From: Treponema sp.
GTDB taxonomy: Bacteria; Spirochaetota; Spirochaetia; Treponematales; Treponemataceae
DNA: 64,000 bases
Assembly (NCBI GenBank): GCA_022510865.1
Contig: JAFLSQ010000006.1
Location: 28,965 to 92,964 of the forward strand
Reading direction: 5' to 3'
Part shown: positions 27,417 to 37,237 of the stretch, piece by piece
How positions within the stretch are numbered: position 1 is the first letter of the stretch
How the letters are laid out: the number at the start of each line of letters is the position of its first letter
The notes under the pieces: generated by a model
Database searches by the model: none
Seen by the model: only the letters and a program-made list of their open reading frames with translations
Told to the model about the DNA's origin: nothing
Made by a program: the position numbers and the translations under genes

Positions 27417-28829
27417 ATGGTTTACACAGACACAAGAGACAGCAGCATAAAAGTTGATTTCAGAACCGCGGTTATGGGCGGTATGAACCAGGCGACAGGC
27501 GGACTTTACATTCCGGTCGAATTTCCGAAGCTTGACAAAACGCTTCTGAACAAAGACCCGGCTCCGTCATTCCGTGACATCGCGCTGAATATGGCAAAAC
27601 CTTATGTTGAGGGCGAGATTCCAGAGGCCGATCTTGCGGCAATAATTCAGGACGCATATCCGTTCCAGCCGAAAGTCGTTCCGGCGGACTCAATCTCCTA
27701 CATAATGGAGCTGTTCCACGGCCCAACCTGCGCATTCAAGGACTTCGGAGCGCGTTTCATGGCAAGGACGATGTCATACTTCAACCGCAGCGAGGACACT
27801 CCGCTCCACATCCTGGTCGCGACATCTGGAGACACCGGCTCAGCTGTGGGAAGCGCGTTCCACAACGTTCCCGGGCTTGACGTGACGATTCTGTACCCGG
27901 ACGGGAAAATCAGTCCGCTTCAGGAAAAGCAGCTGTCAACTTTCACGGGAAATGTCCGCGCGCTCAAAGTCAAAGGCACTTTTGATGACTGCCAGCGTCT
28001 TGTGAAGACCGCGTTCACCGACACCGATTTACGAAAAACACTGCGGCTGTCATCCGCGAATTCAATCAACATCGCAAGGCTTCTGCCGCAGAGTTTCTAT
28101 TATATGTACAGCGCGCTCACAGTGCGGAACAGAAGCCAGATGGACAACAAGCTGCTTGATCCGGCGATTATCATGGTCGTTCCGTCGGGAAATTTCGGAA
28201 ACCTCACATCGGGTCTTATTGCCCGCGAGATGGGCGCGCCAATCGCAGGATTTGTGGCTGCCACGAACTCAAACAAGACAATCCCCGACTGGATTGCCAC
28301 CGGCGAATACAAGCCCCGGCCGTCCGTGGAGACTTACGCGAACGCGATGGACGTTGGTGCGCCGAGCAATTATGAGAGAATCCGCGCGATGTACTCGCTT
28401 GAGCAGGTGCGCTCGCTGTTCGCATCCTACTGGCTTGACAACGAGGGCACAAAATCCGCAATCAGGAACTGCAACGACAAGACCGGATACATCATCGACC
28501 CGCACGGAGCAATCGGATATCAGGCTTGGGATGACATAAGAAGCGGCGCGATGGAGAGACTGATTGACGGAGAGAAAGGCGACTGGAACAAGCCCGGCCT
28601 CACCCCGAACGTGCCGGACTGGGGGCGCGAGATTGTCGCGCGGAACGCTGTCGGCGTGATTCTTGAGACCGCCTCGCCCGCGAAATTCGGCCAGATTGTG
28701 AAGGACGCAATCGGAAAAGAGCCGCCGATGCCAGACAGACTGGAGGCTGTGATGAGGCTTCCGGACAACGCCATCCCGATGGAAAACGATTACGAGAAAT
28801 TCAAGGAATGGCTGACCGCAAGCCTGTAA
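27417..28829 (+). CDS. thrC: Threonine synthase
   Basis: A 470-residue PLP enzyme of fold type II that converts O-phosphohomoserine to threonine. The PLP lysine lies in FHGPTCAFKDFGARFMA (about 101-117), the phosphate loop in VATSGDTGSAVGSAF (about 135-149), and VVPSGNFGNLTSGL follows (about 254-267). The N-terminal GGMNQATGGLYIPVEFP is family-typical of the longer microbial type. GAGGGG precedes the ATG. No other threonine gene is adjacent. Confidence 0.94.
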   Translation: MVYTDTRDSSIKVDFRTAVMGGMNQATGGLYIPVEFPKLDKTLLNKDPAPSFRDIALNMAKPYVEGEIPEADLAAIIQDAYPFQPKVVPADSISYIMELFHGPTCAFKDFGARFMARTMSYFNRSEDTPLHILVATSGDTGSAVGSAFHNVPGLDVTILYPDGKISPLQEKQLSTFTGNVRALKVKGTFDDCQRLVKTAFTDTDLRKTLRLSSANSINIARLLPQSFYYMYSALTVRNRSQMDNKLLDPAIIMVVPSGNFGNLTSGLIAREMGAPIAGFVAATNSNKTIPDWIATGEYKPRPSVETYANAMDVGAPSNYERIRAMYSLEQVRSLFASYWLDNEGTKSAIRNCNDKTGYIIDPHGAIGYQAWDDIRSGAMERLIDGEKGDWNKPGLTPNVPDWGREIVARNAVGVILETASPAKFGQIVKDAIGKEPPMPDRLEAVMRLPDNAIPMENDYEKFKEWLTASL

Positions 28830-28872
28830 TCAGTTTTAAAATTCTGCGGATTAAAACGCGCGGATTTGCAGG

Positions 28873-29421
28873 TCAGTCCAGAAATCCGCGTGTCTTAAGC
28901 TCCGCAAGGATAATCCCGACTATCTCATCCGGGGTCTTGTCGTTCACATCGATAATCAGGTCGCAGAAAGAATAGTCGTTGTTGTCGATGCCGTAAAATT
29001 CTTTGTAGCGTCTTGTGTCCTCGCTGTCGCGCATCGCGGTGAAGTCTTTTATCTGCCGCAGGTCGCCGCCCTCACGCTTGAAGACGCGCTGCGCCCGGGT
29101 CTCATCGCTGGCATAAAGATAGACTTTCAGGTCGGCATCGGTGAGCATCCAGACCGCAAGGCGGCTTCCAAGCACGCACGGCTCGGCGCGCGCAAGCTCC
29201 ACCTGATGCGCATCAACGTACTTGTCATAGGAGTCGTCGTTTTTCGCGGCCTCAATTACATCCGCAAGCGTCATTCCCCGCTCCGAGGCAAGCTGCCGGA
29301 ACGTATAGTTGATAAGCGTCACCCCCAGTGCCTCGGCAAGCAACCCGCTCACCGTGGTGTTCCCACACCCGGATTTCCCGCTGATTGCGACCCTGATCGT
29401 TTTTTTAGGTTTCACAGTCAC
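28873..29421 (-). CDS. Cytidylate kinase-like P-loop kinase
   Basis: A 182-residue nucleotide kinase. The Walker A is VAISGKSGCGNTT (about 10-22); the lid region is RAQRVFKREGGD, and a YGIDNNDYSFCDLIIDVNDKTPDEI segment follows, as in archaeal-type (Cmk2) cytidylate kinases. GTG at 29421 is preferred, because AAGGAGG lies 5 bases upstream; an ATG further up gives a long non-homologous leader. The gene lies 25 bases after yicC in the same direction. It could act on CMP/dCMP or another nucleotide. Confidence 0.82.
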   Translation of the reverse strand: MTVKPKKTIRVAISGKSGCGNTTVSGLLAEALGVTLINYTFRQLASERGMTLADVIEAAKNDDSYDKYVDAHQVELARAEPCVLGSRLAVWMLTDADLKVYLYASDETRAQRVFKREGGDLRQIKDFTAMRDSEDTRRYKEFYGIDNNDYSFCDLIIDVNDKTPDEIVGIILAELKTRGFLD

Positions 29422-29446
29422 AAAATCCTCCTTAAATCTGATAATC

Positions 29447-30313
29447 CTACTCGATGTTGCGGCTCTGCTCGCGGATGTTCTCAAGGCTGTCCTTCGCCGT
29501 GATTACGACCGCGCCAACTTCCGCGGACTGGTTCTTGCTTCCGATTGTGTTAATCTCGCGGTTCATCTCCTGGCAGATGAAATCCAGCCGTTTTCCCGGA
29601 GCCGGATTGCCCGAAATCTCGTCACGCATGGCGGAAATGTGGCTCTGAAGCCTGACAATCTCCTCGTTTATCGTGTATTTCACGAGCATGGCGGCGGTCT
29701 CGGTCATAATGCGGTTCTCATCGGCCTTGTCCTCCAGAAGCTCGCGGAACTTTGAGGCAATCTGCTCCTTGAAAAGAGACTCCATCTTCGGCTGATACCG
29801 TGCAAAAAAGTGCGCACATTCAGACAGCTTCTCAAGTTTGCTCTCCAAATCACGGCGCAGGTTCTCGCCCTCGCGCATCCTGTCCTCAATGAAACGGGAC
29901 AATGCCCTGTCAAAAACAGGCTCAATCATCAGAAAGTATTTCTCGACATCGTAATTTTTCCTGATGTTGAGCACACCAGGCTGCGAGATAATCAGCCCTA
30001 GCGGAACATCGCCGGAAAATCCTGTGGCATCCGCGATTTTTCTGATTGCGCTCACATAAGCGGCGGCGGCGGATGTGTCCGCGCTCACCTCGCAGTCGGT
30101 CTCGCTCTCCCTGATTCGGATAAAAACATCGACTTTGCCGCGCAGGACTTTCTCTGTGATTTTCGCCCGGAACCGGCTCTCAATCGGATTTAAAAACGGC
30201 GGAAGATTGATTGCAAGGTCAAGGAACCTTGAATTCACGGATTTTATCTCAACGGAGATGTCCGCGCCATCCCCGCACAATTCCTCATAGGCGTATCCAG
30301 TCATCGATGTCAT
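29447..30313 (-). CDS. yicC: YicC/YloC-family endoribonuclease
   Basis: A 288-residue protein of the YicC family, described as an endoribonuclease that affects small-RNA stability. Family marks: MTSMTGYAYEE at the N-terminus, EIKSVNSRFLDLAINLP (about 21-37), and the C-terminal GKRLDFICQEMNREINTIGSK (about 245-265). GGAGG lies 5 bases before the ATG at 30313; a GTG at 30319 overlaps the murC stop. Gene order murC-yicC-cmk suggests one operon; in many bacteria yicC neighbours gmk. Confidence 0.9.
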   Translation of the reverse strand: MTSMTGYAYEELCGDGADISVEIKSVNSRFLDLAINLPPFLNPIESRFRAKITEKVLRGKVDVFIRIRESETDCEVSADTSAAAAYVSAIRKIADATGFSGDVPLGLIISQPGVLNIRKNYDVEKYFLMIEPVFDRALSRFIEDRMREGENLRRDLESKLEKLSECAHFFARYQPKMESLFKEQIASKFRELLEDKADENRIMTETAAMLVKYTINEEIVRLQSHISAMRDEISGNPAPGKRLDFICQEMNREINTIGSKNQSAEVGAVVITAKDSLENIREQSRNIE

Positions 30314-30315
30314 GC

Positions 30316-31827
30316 TCACCTCCTGTCCAGAACAGCGCGGCCAAGCCTCCAGTTGTCGCCCGCGCCCATCGTCACAAAAAGATATCCGTCCGGGAATTCC
30401 TTCCCGGGCGGATTATCAAGCAGATTGCGGACAAAATCCTCCGCGTCAAGAACTTCCTCAAAATAAGAGACATTTTTCTGCCCGGCTGCCAGAACCGCCT
30501 CATAAAGCGAGCGGCCGGTCACATCAAAATCCGCAGGATTCTCGCGGGCAGAGCTGTAGATTTTATGCAGAATCAGCTCGTCGGCCGAAGTGAAGCACCG
30601 CGCGAAATCAGGAAGAAGCGCGAGCGTGCGCGAGTAAGTGTGGCTCATAAAATCAACGACGATTTTCCTGCCCTTGTAGAATTCACGGTAGCCTTCCAGC
30701 GTAGTGCGGACTGCCGTAGGATGATGGCCATAATCATCGATTACAAGCACGTCATCGCCGTTCTTATTGCAGAAATGCCCGACAATCTCGCTGCGCCGCT
30801 TTCCCCCGCAAAAAGCCAGAAGCCCGGACTTTATCTTCGCGTAATAGTCGTGCGGATTTTTCCCGAACGTCACGAGCAGACGGCAAACAAGGGCGACTGC
30901 CCCGGCCGCGTCCAGAACCTCATGATGACCGGGCATCGTCAGCGCGAATTCCCTTGCGCTGCCAAAAAGTGAGAGCGAGAAAACATTTCTCTCGCCGCGC
31001 ACACCGCAAAAGCGCACAGAAAAATCCCCGGGCGCGCTCGCGCCATAAGGAATCATCACGATGTCAGGCCGAAGCGAACGGACAATCATCACGGTGTCGC
31101 ACGCGCCCTTGTCATCGGCGCAGTAAATCAGCTCGCCGCCGGGCGGAAGTTTGCAGATGTAATCGACGAACGCCTGACGGATATCCTCGTATGTCGGGAA
31201 AAAATCCTCGTGGTCAGGCTCAACGGAAGTGAGGATGATTTTTTTTGGCATAAAACTCATAAAATGCCGCTGATACTCGCAGGTCTCCGCGACAAAAACC
31301 GACTGCCCGCCGGCATTCTCCGCAACAAGCGGCGAGGTGTACGTGCACGTTCCGCCGAACGAATTTATCACGCTGCCCGCAAGGATCTGGGACGGAATAT
31401 CATCAATCTCCTTGAGGATTGTCCCGGCAAGCCCCGTAGTAGAGGTTTTCCCGTGAACGCCGCAGACACCGCACGAATATGCGCGGCCGCTGTAACTGCC
31501 CAGAGCCTCCGTGTAAAGAAGGCACGGAACGCCGCGGCGCAGCGCCTCAATCAAATCCGGGTTCTGGTCTGTCTTGTATGCGGATGAGTAAATCACATAC
31601 TGAACCTTGTCGGTGATGTTTTTTGCGGAGAAAGGAAGCGCGGAAATCCCGAGCCGGTCAAGCACATCGTCCGTGTAAAAACGCTCGGAGACATCAGAAC
31701 CGGTGATGACCGCGCCTTTGTGCGAGAGAATCTCGACAAGAGCCGCCATTCCCGTCCCCTTGATCCCGACAAAATGTATGTGCACGCCCCTGAAATCCCC
31801 GGGCAAAGAAATATCATCGCTTTGCAT
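30316..31827 (-). CDS. murC: UDP-N-acetylmuramate--L-alanine ligase (MurC-type)
   Basis: A 503-residue Mur ligase that adds L-Ala to UDP-MurNAc, the first step of stem-peptide assembly. N-terminal HIHFVGIKGTGMAALVEIL (about 16-34), ATP loop CGVCGVHGKTSTTGL (about 118-132), and DDYGHHPTAVRTTLEGYREFY (about 362-382) are present. The related recycling enzyme Mpl is an alternative, but no second murC is in view. The ATG lies six bases after a -10 box, so the message is probably leaderless. Confidence 0.88.
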   Translation of the reverse strand: MQSDDISLPGDFRGVHIHFVGIKGTGMAALVEILSHKGAVITGSDVSERFYTDDVLDRLGISALPFSAKNITDKVQYVIYSSAYKTDQNPDLIEALRRGVPCLLYTEALGSYSGRAYSCGVCGVHGKTSTTGLAGTILKEIDDIPSQILAGSVINSFGGTCTYTSPLVAENAGGQSVFVAETCEYQRHFMSFMPKKIILTSVEPDHEDFFPTYEDIRQAFVDYICKLPPGGELIYCADDKGACDTVMIVRSLRPDIVMIPYGASAPGDFSVRFCGVRGERNVFSLSLFGSAREFALTMPGHHEVLDAAGAVALVCRLLVTFGKNPHDYYAKIKSGLLAFCGGKRRSEIVGHFCNKNGDDVLVIDDYGHHPTAVRTTLEGYREFYKGRKIVVDFMSHTYSRTLALLPDFARCFTSADELILHKIYSSARENPADFDVTGRSLYEAVLAAGQKNVSYFEEVLDAEDFVRNLLDNPPGKEFPDGYLFVTMGAGDNWRLGRAVLDRR

Positions 31828-31833
31828 GGCGAT

Positions 31834-31862
31834 ATTCTATCACAATCCGGGGCAGTTGCCAA
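31834..31862 (-). promoter_or_regulatory. Promoter placing murC on a leaderless mRNA
   Basis: Minus strand TTGGCA (31862-31857), 17 bases, TAGAAT (31839-31834), then exactly six bases to the murC ATG (31827). Transcription should begin on or next to the A of ATG. No Shine-Dalgarno sequence is present. Confidence 0.7.
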
Positions 31863-31966
31863 TCATAATCAGCGGGATGACAGGACGCAGATTTCATCAC
31901 TGCGATTCTCCGGCTTTTGAACAGACAGAGACGGGCAATCAGGACGATTTTAGGCCTTAGAATCGG

Positions 31967-31995
31967 TTGACAGCTTTCTGCGGGAGTTTTAAAAT
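31967..31995 (+). promoter_or_regulatory. Promoter for the gene at 32017
   Basis: TTGACA (31967-31972), a 17-base spacer and TAAAAT (31990-31995). Predicted start near 32002, 15 bases before the ATG, with GGAGG in between. Confidence 0.7.
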
Positions 31996-32016
31996 CAACC
32001 GGGAGCGGAGGTCAAG

Positions 32017-32403
32017 ATGAGATATTTTCGGATACACACACAGGACATCGCGTACATCACGGGGCAGCCGCGCGGAATTTTCACGGCGGTGGGCAAACTG
32101 GTTGACGCCGGGAAACTGACCGAGGAGGAGACCGCCGAATACTGGCGGAACCGCGAGTATTTTGAGAAAGTCCTGCCGGTCCCGCCGTTTTACGCGCAAG
32201 GAAACCCAGACAGGGCCGTAACATGGTTCAAGGACACGCCGCAGGGCCTTGACATCTGGAATCAGATGGATTTTTACCGCCGGATTGCCGGAAAATACGG
32301 CTTGGCTCTCCACCGCTCCGAGTGCGACACGCCGCCTGGAACTGTGATTTATGAGGATGATTTTCAGATTGCCGTCAAGCCAGACGCGAAAGTTTCTCCC
32401 TGA
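32017..32403 (+). CDS. Hypothetical protein, 128 residues
   Basis: A soluble protein with a strong promoter and a good ribosome site (GGAGG, 7 bases upstream), so it is likely real. It is rich in aromatic residues and charged helices (LVDAGKLTEEETAEYWRNREYFE), then NPDRAVTWFKDTPQGLDIWNQMDFY and a C-terminal YEDDFQIAVKP. No signal peptide, cysteines or known motif. Its 3' end overlaps the convergent mfd gene by 29 bases. An opposite-strand frame over it (31957-32313) has no such signals. Confidence 0.72.
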   Translation: MRYFRIHTQDIAYITGQPRGIFTAVGKLVDAGKLTEEETAEYWRNREYFEKVLPVPPFYAQGNPDRAVTWFKDTPQGLDIWNQMDFYRRIAGKYGLALHRSECDTPPGTVIYEDDFQIAVKPDAKVSP

Positions 32404-35400
32404 TGAATTCCGACTTCTCCTTCAGCCCGATTTTCCCAAGTTTTATGAAAATGACGTTCGGAAGCTGCTGGTTCAGCCTCACAACCCCGGGATTGTCCTT
32501 AATCAGCCTAAGAATCTTGTCGATTGACAGGTTCGCCGTCTGCCTGAATTCAACCGCCACCTCGCCCTGACGCTCTTTTATGGAGCTGATTGACAGAGTG
32601 CGGCAGATTATGCGGATTTCCGCGAGCGCGAGCAGGCTTGACACCTCGTCCGGAATCGGGCCGAAACGGTCAGAAAGCTCGCCGAGCACAGCGTCAAATT
32701 CCTGCTCATCCGTCACCGCGGCGATTTTCTTGTAAATCTCCATCTTAATCTGCGGATTTATGATGTAAGAGTCCGGAATGAATCCCGTGTACTCAAGCTC
32801 CATCAGAACCTCAGGATTCTCCTGATAGTCGCCCTGCATCGTAAGACGGTTCACGGCCTCGTTCAGAAGCCGGACGTACATATCAAAGCCAACGGAATAT
32901 ACATCCCCGGACTGGTCGCGCCCAAGAAGATTGCCCGCCCCGCGAATCTCCATATCTTTCATGGCGATTTTAAAGCCGCTTCCAAGCTCCGTAAAATCAC
33001 TGATTACTTGCAGGCGTTTCATCGCAACCTCGGACAGGGCCTTGTTCTCTGGGTAAAGCAGATAAGCATAAGCCTGGCGGTCACTGCGGCCAACACGCCC
33101 CCGCAGCTGATACAACTGCGACACGCCGTACATATCCGCGCGGTCAATTATGATTGTGTTGACGTTCGGGATGTCAATCCCGTTCTCAATAATCGTCGTC
33201 GCGATGAGGACGTGGAATCCGCCCATCTTGAAACGCTGGAAAATCTCCTCCAGCTGCGCGCTCGTCATCTGGCCATGCGCCACATCCACAATAACCTCCG
33301 GGACAATACGCTCTATGCGGTGGCGCACCTCCATCAGCGACTCCACCCGGTTATGCAGATAAAAGACCTGACCGCCCCGCTCTATCTCCCGTCTGATTGC
33401 CACGGCGACCCGCTCATCAGTGTACTCGTCCACGACAGTCTCGATTGCCTGGCGGTTCTGCGGCGGAGTCGTCAGAAGAGACATATCGCGGATTTTCAGG
33501 AGGCTCATGTGCAGGGTGCGCGGAATCGGGGTGGCGGACAGAGTGAGGCAATCGACATTGTTCTTCATCACTTTTAGCCGCTCCTTGTCCTTCACGCCGA
33601 ACCTCTGCTCCTCGTCAATAATCATGAGGCCAAGATTCTTGAATCTGACATCCTTCTGGATTATCCTGTGAGTGCCGACAAGGACATCAACCTCGCCCTT
33701 GGAAAGCCGCTCCAGCATTTTTTTCTGCTCTGATGGCGCGACAAACCGCGAGAGTCGCTCGATTCTGACCGGAAAATTCTTGAACCGCTCGATGCACGTC
33801 TCGTAATGCTGCTCGGCAAGAATCGTGGTGGGCGCAAGGAAGGCAACCTGCTTTCCGCCCATCACGGCCTTGAACGCGGCACGCATGGCAATCTCCGTTT
33901 TTCCGTATCCCACATCGCCGCACACAAGCCGGTCCATCGGAACAGGACGCTCCATGTCATTTTTTATCTCCTCGGTGACGGTAATCTGGTCGGGGGTGTC
34001 CTCGTAGGGAAATGATGCCTCGAACGCGGCCTGCCACTCAGTCTCCTTCGGAAAGGCATATCCCGCCGATGCCTGCCGCCTTGAATACAAGTCTATGAGT
34101 TTCTGCGCAAGATCCTCAACCGCCTGACGAACCTTGCTCTTCCGGCTCTCCCATGATTTGCTTCCGATTCTGTCAAGCCTTGGCTTGTCGCCCTCATTTC
34201 CGATGTACCGCTGGACAAGGTTCACCTGCTCAATCGGAACGAACGCGAATTCCTTGTCCGCATACTCAAGCTTGATGTAATCACGCTCGTTTCCAAGCGA
34301 GCGCACCCTCTCAATCCCGTGAAAAAGCGCGATTCCCCAGTTCACGTGCACGACATAATCGCCGGGACTAAGCTCCACGAACGTGTCTATCGCGCGGCTC
34401 TTCACCTTGCTCACGGATTTTGACACATACTTCCGCCGCCCGAAAATCTCGTTCTCCTGAATCACAAGCAGCTTCAGGTCAGGGATGCAGAATCCGGCAG
34501 AAATGGGGCGCGGAATCAGAACAAGCGGATTGCCCGGCCTGTCGCCGTCCGCAAAATCCTTGAAAATCTCGTGGATTCTAAGCTGCTGGTTCTCATTATC
34601 AGTGTAAATGACGATTTTCCAGCCGTCGCCCTGCAGATTGGCGAATTCCTCCTTGATGTAGTTTATGTTCCCGAAAAAACTCCTAGGAGGGTCGCAGCTG
34701 ACAGTCACGGCCGCGGAATCCAAATCATCAGTTTTCTGGAGTGTCCTAAAAAGCAGACGTCTTGAGATTCTCTCTGCGAGCGCGTCAAAGTCAAGCAGCA
34801 TCGTGTCAACCGGAAGCGCGGGAAAAACCTCGCGGCTCGTGCGGTAAAGCCTCTCGTATTCCCGGCGGATTACAAGCCTGCCGTTCTCCAGTTTGTCGTA
34901 ATTGAAAAAAAAGACAAAAGAATCCGGGTTGAGATAGTCAAGCACGGTGTGATGGTCATCCCACAAAAGCGGATAGAAAAACTCCTCACCCTCGCACCCG
35001 CCTGACACAGAAAGCTCGGAAATCATCCTGTCTTTCTGCGCCACAGCACCGGGCGTGAACGGAAGATGAACCCCGTCACCCTGCGCCACCCCCGCGCTCA
35101 CCGCGGAATTCTGGTAGTCGTCCAGATGGTCTCCGGCACACGCAATAAAATCAGCGGTCCAGACAACCTCTTTCATAGGATAAATCAGGACTTTCTCGCG
35201 GTTTCCCACGGTTGACTGGGTGTCCGCGTCAAAATCCCTGATATGCTCAATCTGGTCAAAATCAAAAATGACGCGCACAGCATGCTCGTCGTTCGGGAGA
35301 AAAATATCGAGCACCTCGCCGCGCAGACTGAATTCGCCGCGCACATTCACCTTGGGAACGCGCGTGTAGCCCAGCGCGGCAAGATTATCGGCGATTCTCG

Positions 35401-35959
35401 TGGTGTTCAGATGGTCGCCTTTTCTGAGCGTGAAGCAGAGGGATTTCAGATAGTCAGGCGGCGGAAGCGGGCTCATAAACGAGCGCTGCGTGAAAATGAA
35501 AATCCGGGAATGGTCTTTAAATCCAGTGGTATTGTCCGGATGCGCAAGCTGGGCAAGAACCCCGGCGCGCTTTCCGAACGTCACCGAGCCTTTTGCCGCA
35601 GGACGGTACGGAACTGTCCCCCATGACGGAAAGACAAAGACCTCGGATTTCTCGTCTATGGTCTTGAAATCATTGTAAATATCCGCGGCCTCGCTCTCTG
35701 TGGGCACAACAATCAGAAAGTCGGAGGAGAAAGATGATAAGCCGGGCATTTTCCTGCTGGATGCGGAATACTGCGCGGATTGCAGGGTCTTGAGGTGGGC
35801 GTCACGGCAAATCTCATCAATCATAAAAGAGAAAAGACTGCCCTGCACTCCCTGGACGTTGAGCGGAAACTTCGCGTCTGGTGAAAGAATCTCGGAGACC
35901 GCGGACTTGAGGCCGCTCCAATTATGCAATAATTCATTTATCGAAGTTAATGATTTCAT
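32375..35959 (-). CDS. mfd: Transcription-repair coupling factor Mfd
   Basis: A 1194-residue DNA translocase that removes RNA polymerase stalled at lesions and recruits UvrA. The N-terminal UvrB-like module (about 40-350), the RNA-polymerase interaction domain (about 530-590; LSPGDYVVHVNWGIALFHGIERV), and the RecG-like motor with Walker A GDVGYGKTEIAMRAA (about 681-695), IIDEEQRFG (about 778-786), TATPIPRTLHMSL and RGRVGRSDRQAYAYLLY are present, followed by the C-terminal TRCF domain. Full family length. Confidence 0.96.
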   Translation of the reverse strand: MKSLTSINELLHNWSGLKSAVSEILSPDAKFPLNVQGVQGSLFSFMIDEICRDAHLKTLQSAQYSASSRKMPGLSSFSSDFLIVVPTESEAADIYNDFKTIDEKSEVFVFPSWGTVPYRPAAKGSVTFGKRAGVLAQLAHPDNTTGFKDHSRIFIFTQRSFMSPLPPPDYLKSLCFTLRKGDHLNTTRIADNLAALGYTRVPKVNVRGEFSLRGEVLDIFLPNDEHAVRVIFDFDQIEHIRDFDADTQSTVGNREKVLIYPMKEVVWTADFIACAGDHLDDYQNSAVSAGVAQGDGVHLPFTPGAVAQKDRMISELSVSGGCEGEEFFYPLLWDDHHTVLDYLNPDSFVFFFNYDKLENGRLVIRREYERLYRTSREVFPALPVDTMLLDFDALAERISRRLLFRTLQKTDDLDSAAVTVSCDPPRSFFGNINYIKEEFANLQGDGWKIVIYTDNENQQLRIHEIFKDFADGDRPGNPLVLIPRPISAGFCIPDLKLLVIQENEIFGRRKYVSKSVSKVKSRAIDTFVELSPGDYVVHVNWGIALFHGIERVRSLGNERDYIKLEYADKEFAFVPIEQVNLVQRYIGNEGDKPRLDRIGSKSWESRKSKVRQAVEDLAQKLIDLYSRRQASAGYAFPKETEWQAAFEASFPYEDTPDQITVTEEIKNDMERPVPMDRLVCGDVGYGKTEIAMRAAFKAVMGGKQVAFLAPTTILAEQHYETCIERFKNFPVRIERLSRFVAPSEQKKMLERLSKGEVDVLVGTHRIIQKDVRFKNLGLMIIDEEQRFGVKDKERLKVMKNNVDCLTLSATPIPRTLHMSLLKIRDMSLLTTPPQNRQAIETVVDEYTDERVAVAIRREIERGGQVFYLHNRVESLMEVRHRIERIVPEVIVDVAHGQMTSAQLEEIFQRFKMGGFHVLIATTIIENGIDIPNVNTIIIDRADMYGVSQLYQLRGRVGRSDRQAYAYLLYPENKALSEVAMKRLQVISDFTELGSGFKIAMKDMEIRGAGNLLGRDQSGDVYSVGFDMYVRLLNEAVNRLTMQGDYQENPEVLMELEYTGFIPDSYIINPQIKMEIYKKIAAVTDEQEFDAVLGELSDRFGPIPDEVSSLLALAEIRIICRTLSISSIKERQGEVAVEFRQTANLSIDKILRLIKDNPGVVRLNQQLPNVIFIKLGKIGLKEKSEFIREKLSRLA

Positions 35960-36004
35960 TTTTTATTCCGATGATAAAAGCAGAATATTATAAGGAGAAT
36001 ACCG

Positions 36005-36979
36005 TTGAAAAACCGTAAACTATTGCCAATCATATCATTTTTTTTCATTTTTGGACAGATATCCGCGTTCGCACAGCAGGAAAATAATCTCTCCGGCGCG
36101 TCAGTCTCCATAAAATATTACAACAGGACGCTTTTTTACCCGGGAGACGCGGAGGATTCTCCGATTATGGTGCACGTCACCATCAAGAACAACGGCGAGG
36201 ACACGCTGCGCTTCAAACTTGCGGATGACAGGAGCTTCAGCATCGATTTTAACGCCCACACCGTGAAAAACAAGACCCTGGAGCTGAATCCCAAGCTGAT
36301 TGAGAACCGCACCACAAGCCACACGGTCTACTTCCGCGAGATTGCGCTGGAGCACGGCGAGGAATACTCGTTCATTGAGAACGTCAAGGATTTCCTGCGG
36401 ATTGACGAGGCCGCTGTCTATTATCTGGAGCTGTTCTTTTACCCGGAGCTTTATAAATCAAATTACATTGCGCTCAAATCAAACAGGCTCACGCTTGAAA
36501 TCAGGCCGAATCCGAACGCCGCGTCGTCCACATACATTCCGGTCAAGTCCGAGACCGTGGAGATTCTGCGCCCGGAGAACATCTCGCCGGACAAGGTCGT
36601 TGAGCAGACGATTATAGCGCGCCAGAAATCCCTGTGGGACCAGTACTTCCTGTACATGGACGTTGAGGCCATGCTCCAGAGAAATCCGTCGCTCAAAAAA
36701 AGGTACGCGTCGGTCTCTGCGGACGAGAGAATCAGGATGATTCAGACCTACAAGGCGGATTTAATGCAGGCCCGGATTGAGAATGATATTATCGCGGTTC
36801 CGGAGTCATTCCAGATTGAGAAGACTTCGTACTCGCCCACGGAGGGAACCGTGTCTGTAATCGAGCGGTTCAAATATCCGAATTTCAGCGAGATAAAACG
36901 CTACACGTACAAAGTCCGCCAGCGGGAGGGTTACTGGCAGATTTATGACTACAGCGTCGTGAATTTAGGAACGGAGTAA
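36005..36979 (+). CDS. Exported hypothetical protein, 324 residues
   Basis: A TTG start with AAGGAG upstream. Signal peptide about 1-23 (cleavage likely after SAFA). The mature N-terminal part (about 30-180) looks like an Ig-like or beta-sandwich domain (VSIKYYNRTLFYPGD, IMVHVTIKNNGEDTLRFKL). The C-terminal part (about 200-324) contains helices and ends in a strand pattern KRYTYKVRQREGYWQIYDYSV, similar to NTF2-like ends. Probably periplasmic. It heads a three-gene run (36005-37610) with the next two genes directly following. Confidence 0.75.
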   Translation: MKNRKLLPIISFFFIFGQISAFAQQENNLSGASVSIKYYNRTLFYPGDAEDSPIMVHVTIKNNGEDTLRFKLADDRSFSIDFNAHTVKNKTLELNPKLIENRTTSHTVYFREIALEHGEEYSFIENVKDFLRIDEAAVYYLELFFYPELYKSNYIALKSNRLTLEIRPNPNAASSTYIPVKSETVEILRPENISPDKVVEQTIIARQKSLWDQYFLYMDVEAMLQRNPSLKKRYASVSADERIRMIQTYKADLMQARIENDIIAVPESFQIEKTSYSPTEGTVSVIERFKYPNFSEIKRYTYKVRQREGYWQIYDYSVVNLGTE

Positions 36980-37237
36980 ATGAAAACGAGCGGAAGCATA
37001 ATCCTTACAGACCCGCAGGACAACACTTTCTCTTATGGCACAGTGGATGAGATTGATGACAGCACCTATGTCTGCAATTTTCCTGTGGACACGCACTTTT
37101 CTGCGGGACAGGTGCTGAAATACGCCTCGGTTTTTCACGCGGGAAACTGCATAAACTGCTCCGTGCAGATTGTTGGCACGGATGACGGGCGGAAAAATCT
37201 TGCAATCAGAATAAAGGATTTATATGAGGCCTGCTGA
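36980..37237 (+). CDS. Hypothetical protein, 85 residues
   Basis: Begins immediately at the stop of the previous gene (TAA-ATG) and overlaps the next gene by 14 bases, so it is probably translated. Strand-rich, with a short beta-barrel look (SIILTDPQDNTFSYGTVDEIDDSTYVC, then INCSVQIVGTDDGRKNLAIRIKDL), loosely like an atypical PilZ-type barrel, but without the RxxxR motif. Function unknown. Confidence 0.6.
   Translation: MKTSGSIILTDPQDNTFSYGTVDEIDDSTYVCNFPVDTHFSAGQVLKYASVFHAGNCINCSVQIVGTDDGRKNLAIRIKDLYEAC

Noticed and set aside
31957..32313. 118-codon minus-strand frame
   Set aside because: Overlaps the plus-strand gene at 32017, which has a consensus promoter and ribosome site; the minus frame has neither.
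33008..33577. 189-codon plus-strand frame inside mfd
   Set aside because: Antisense to the conserved Mfd motor domain; His/Arg-rich, no start signals.
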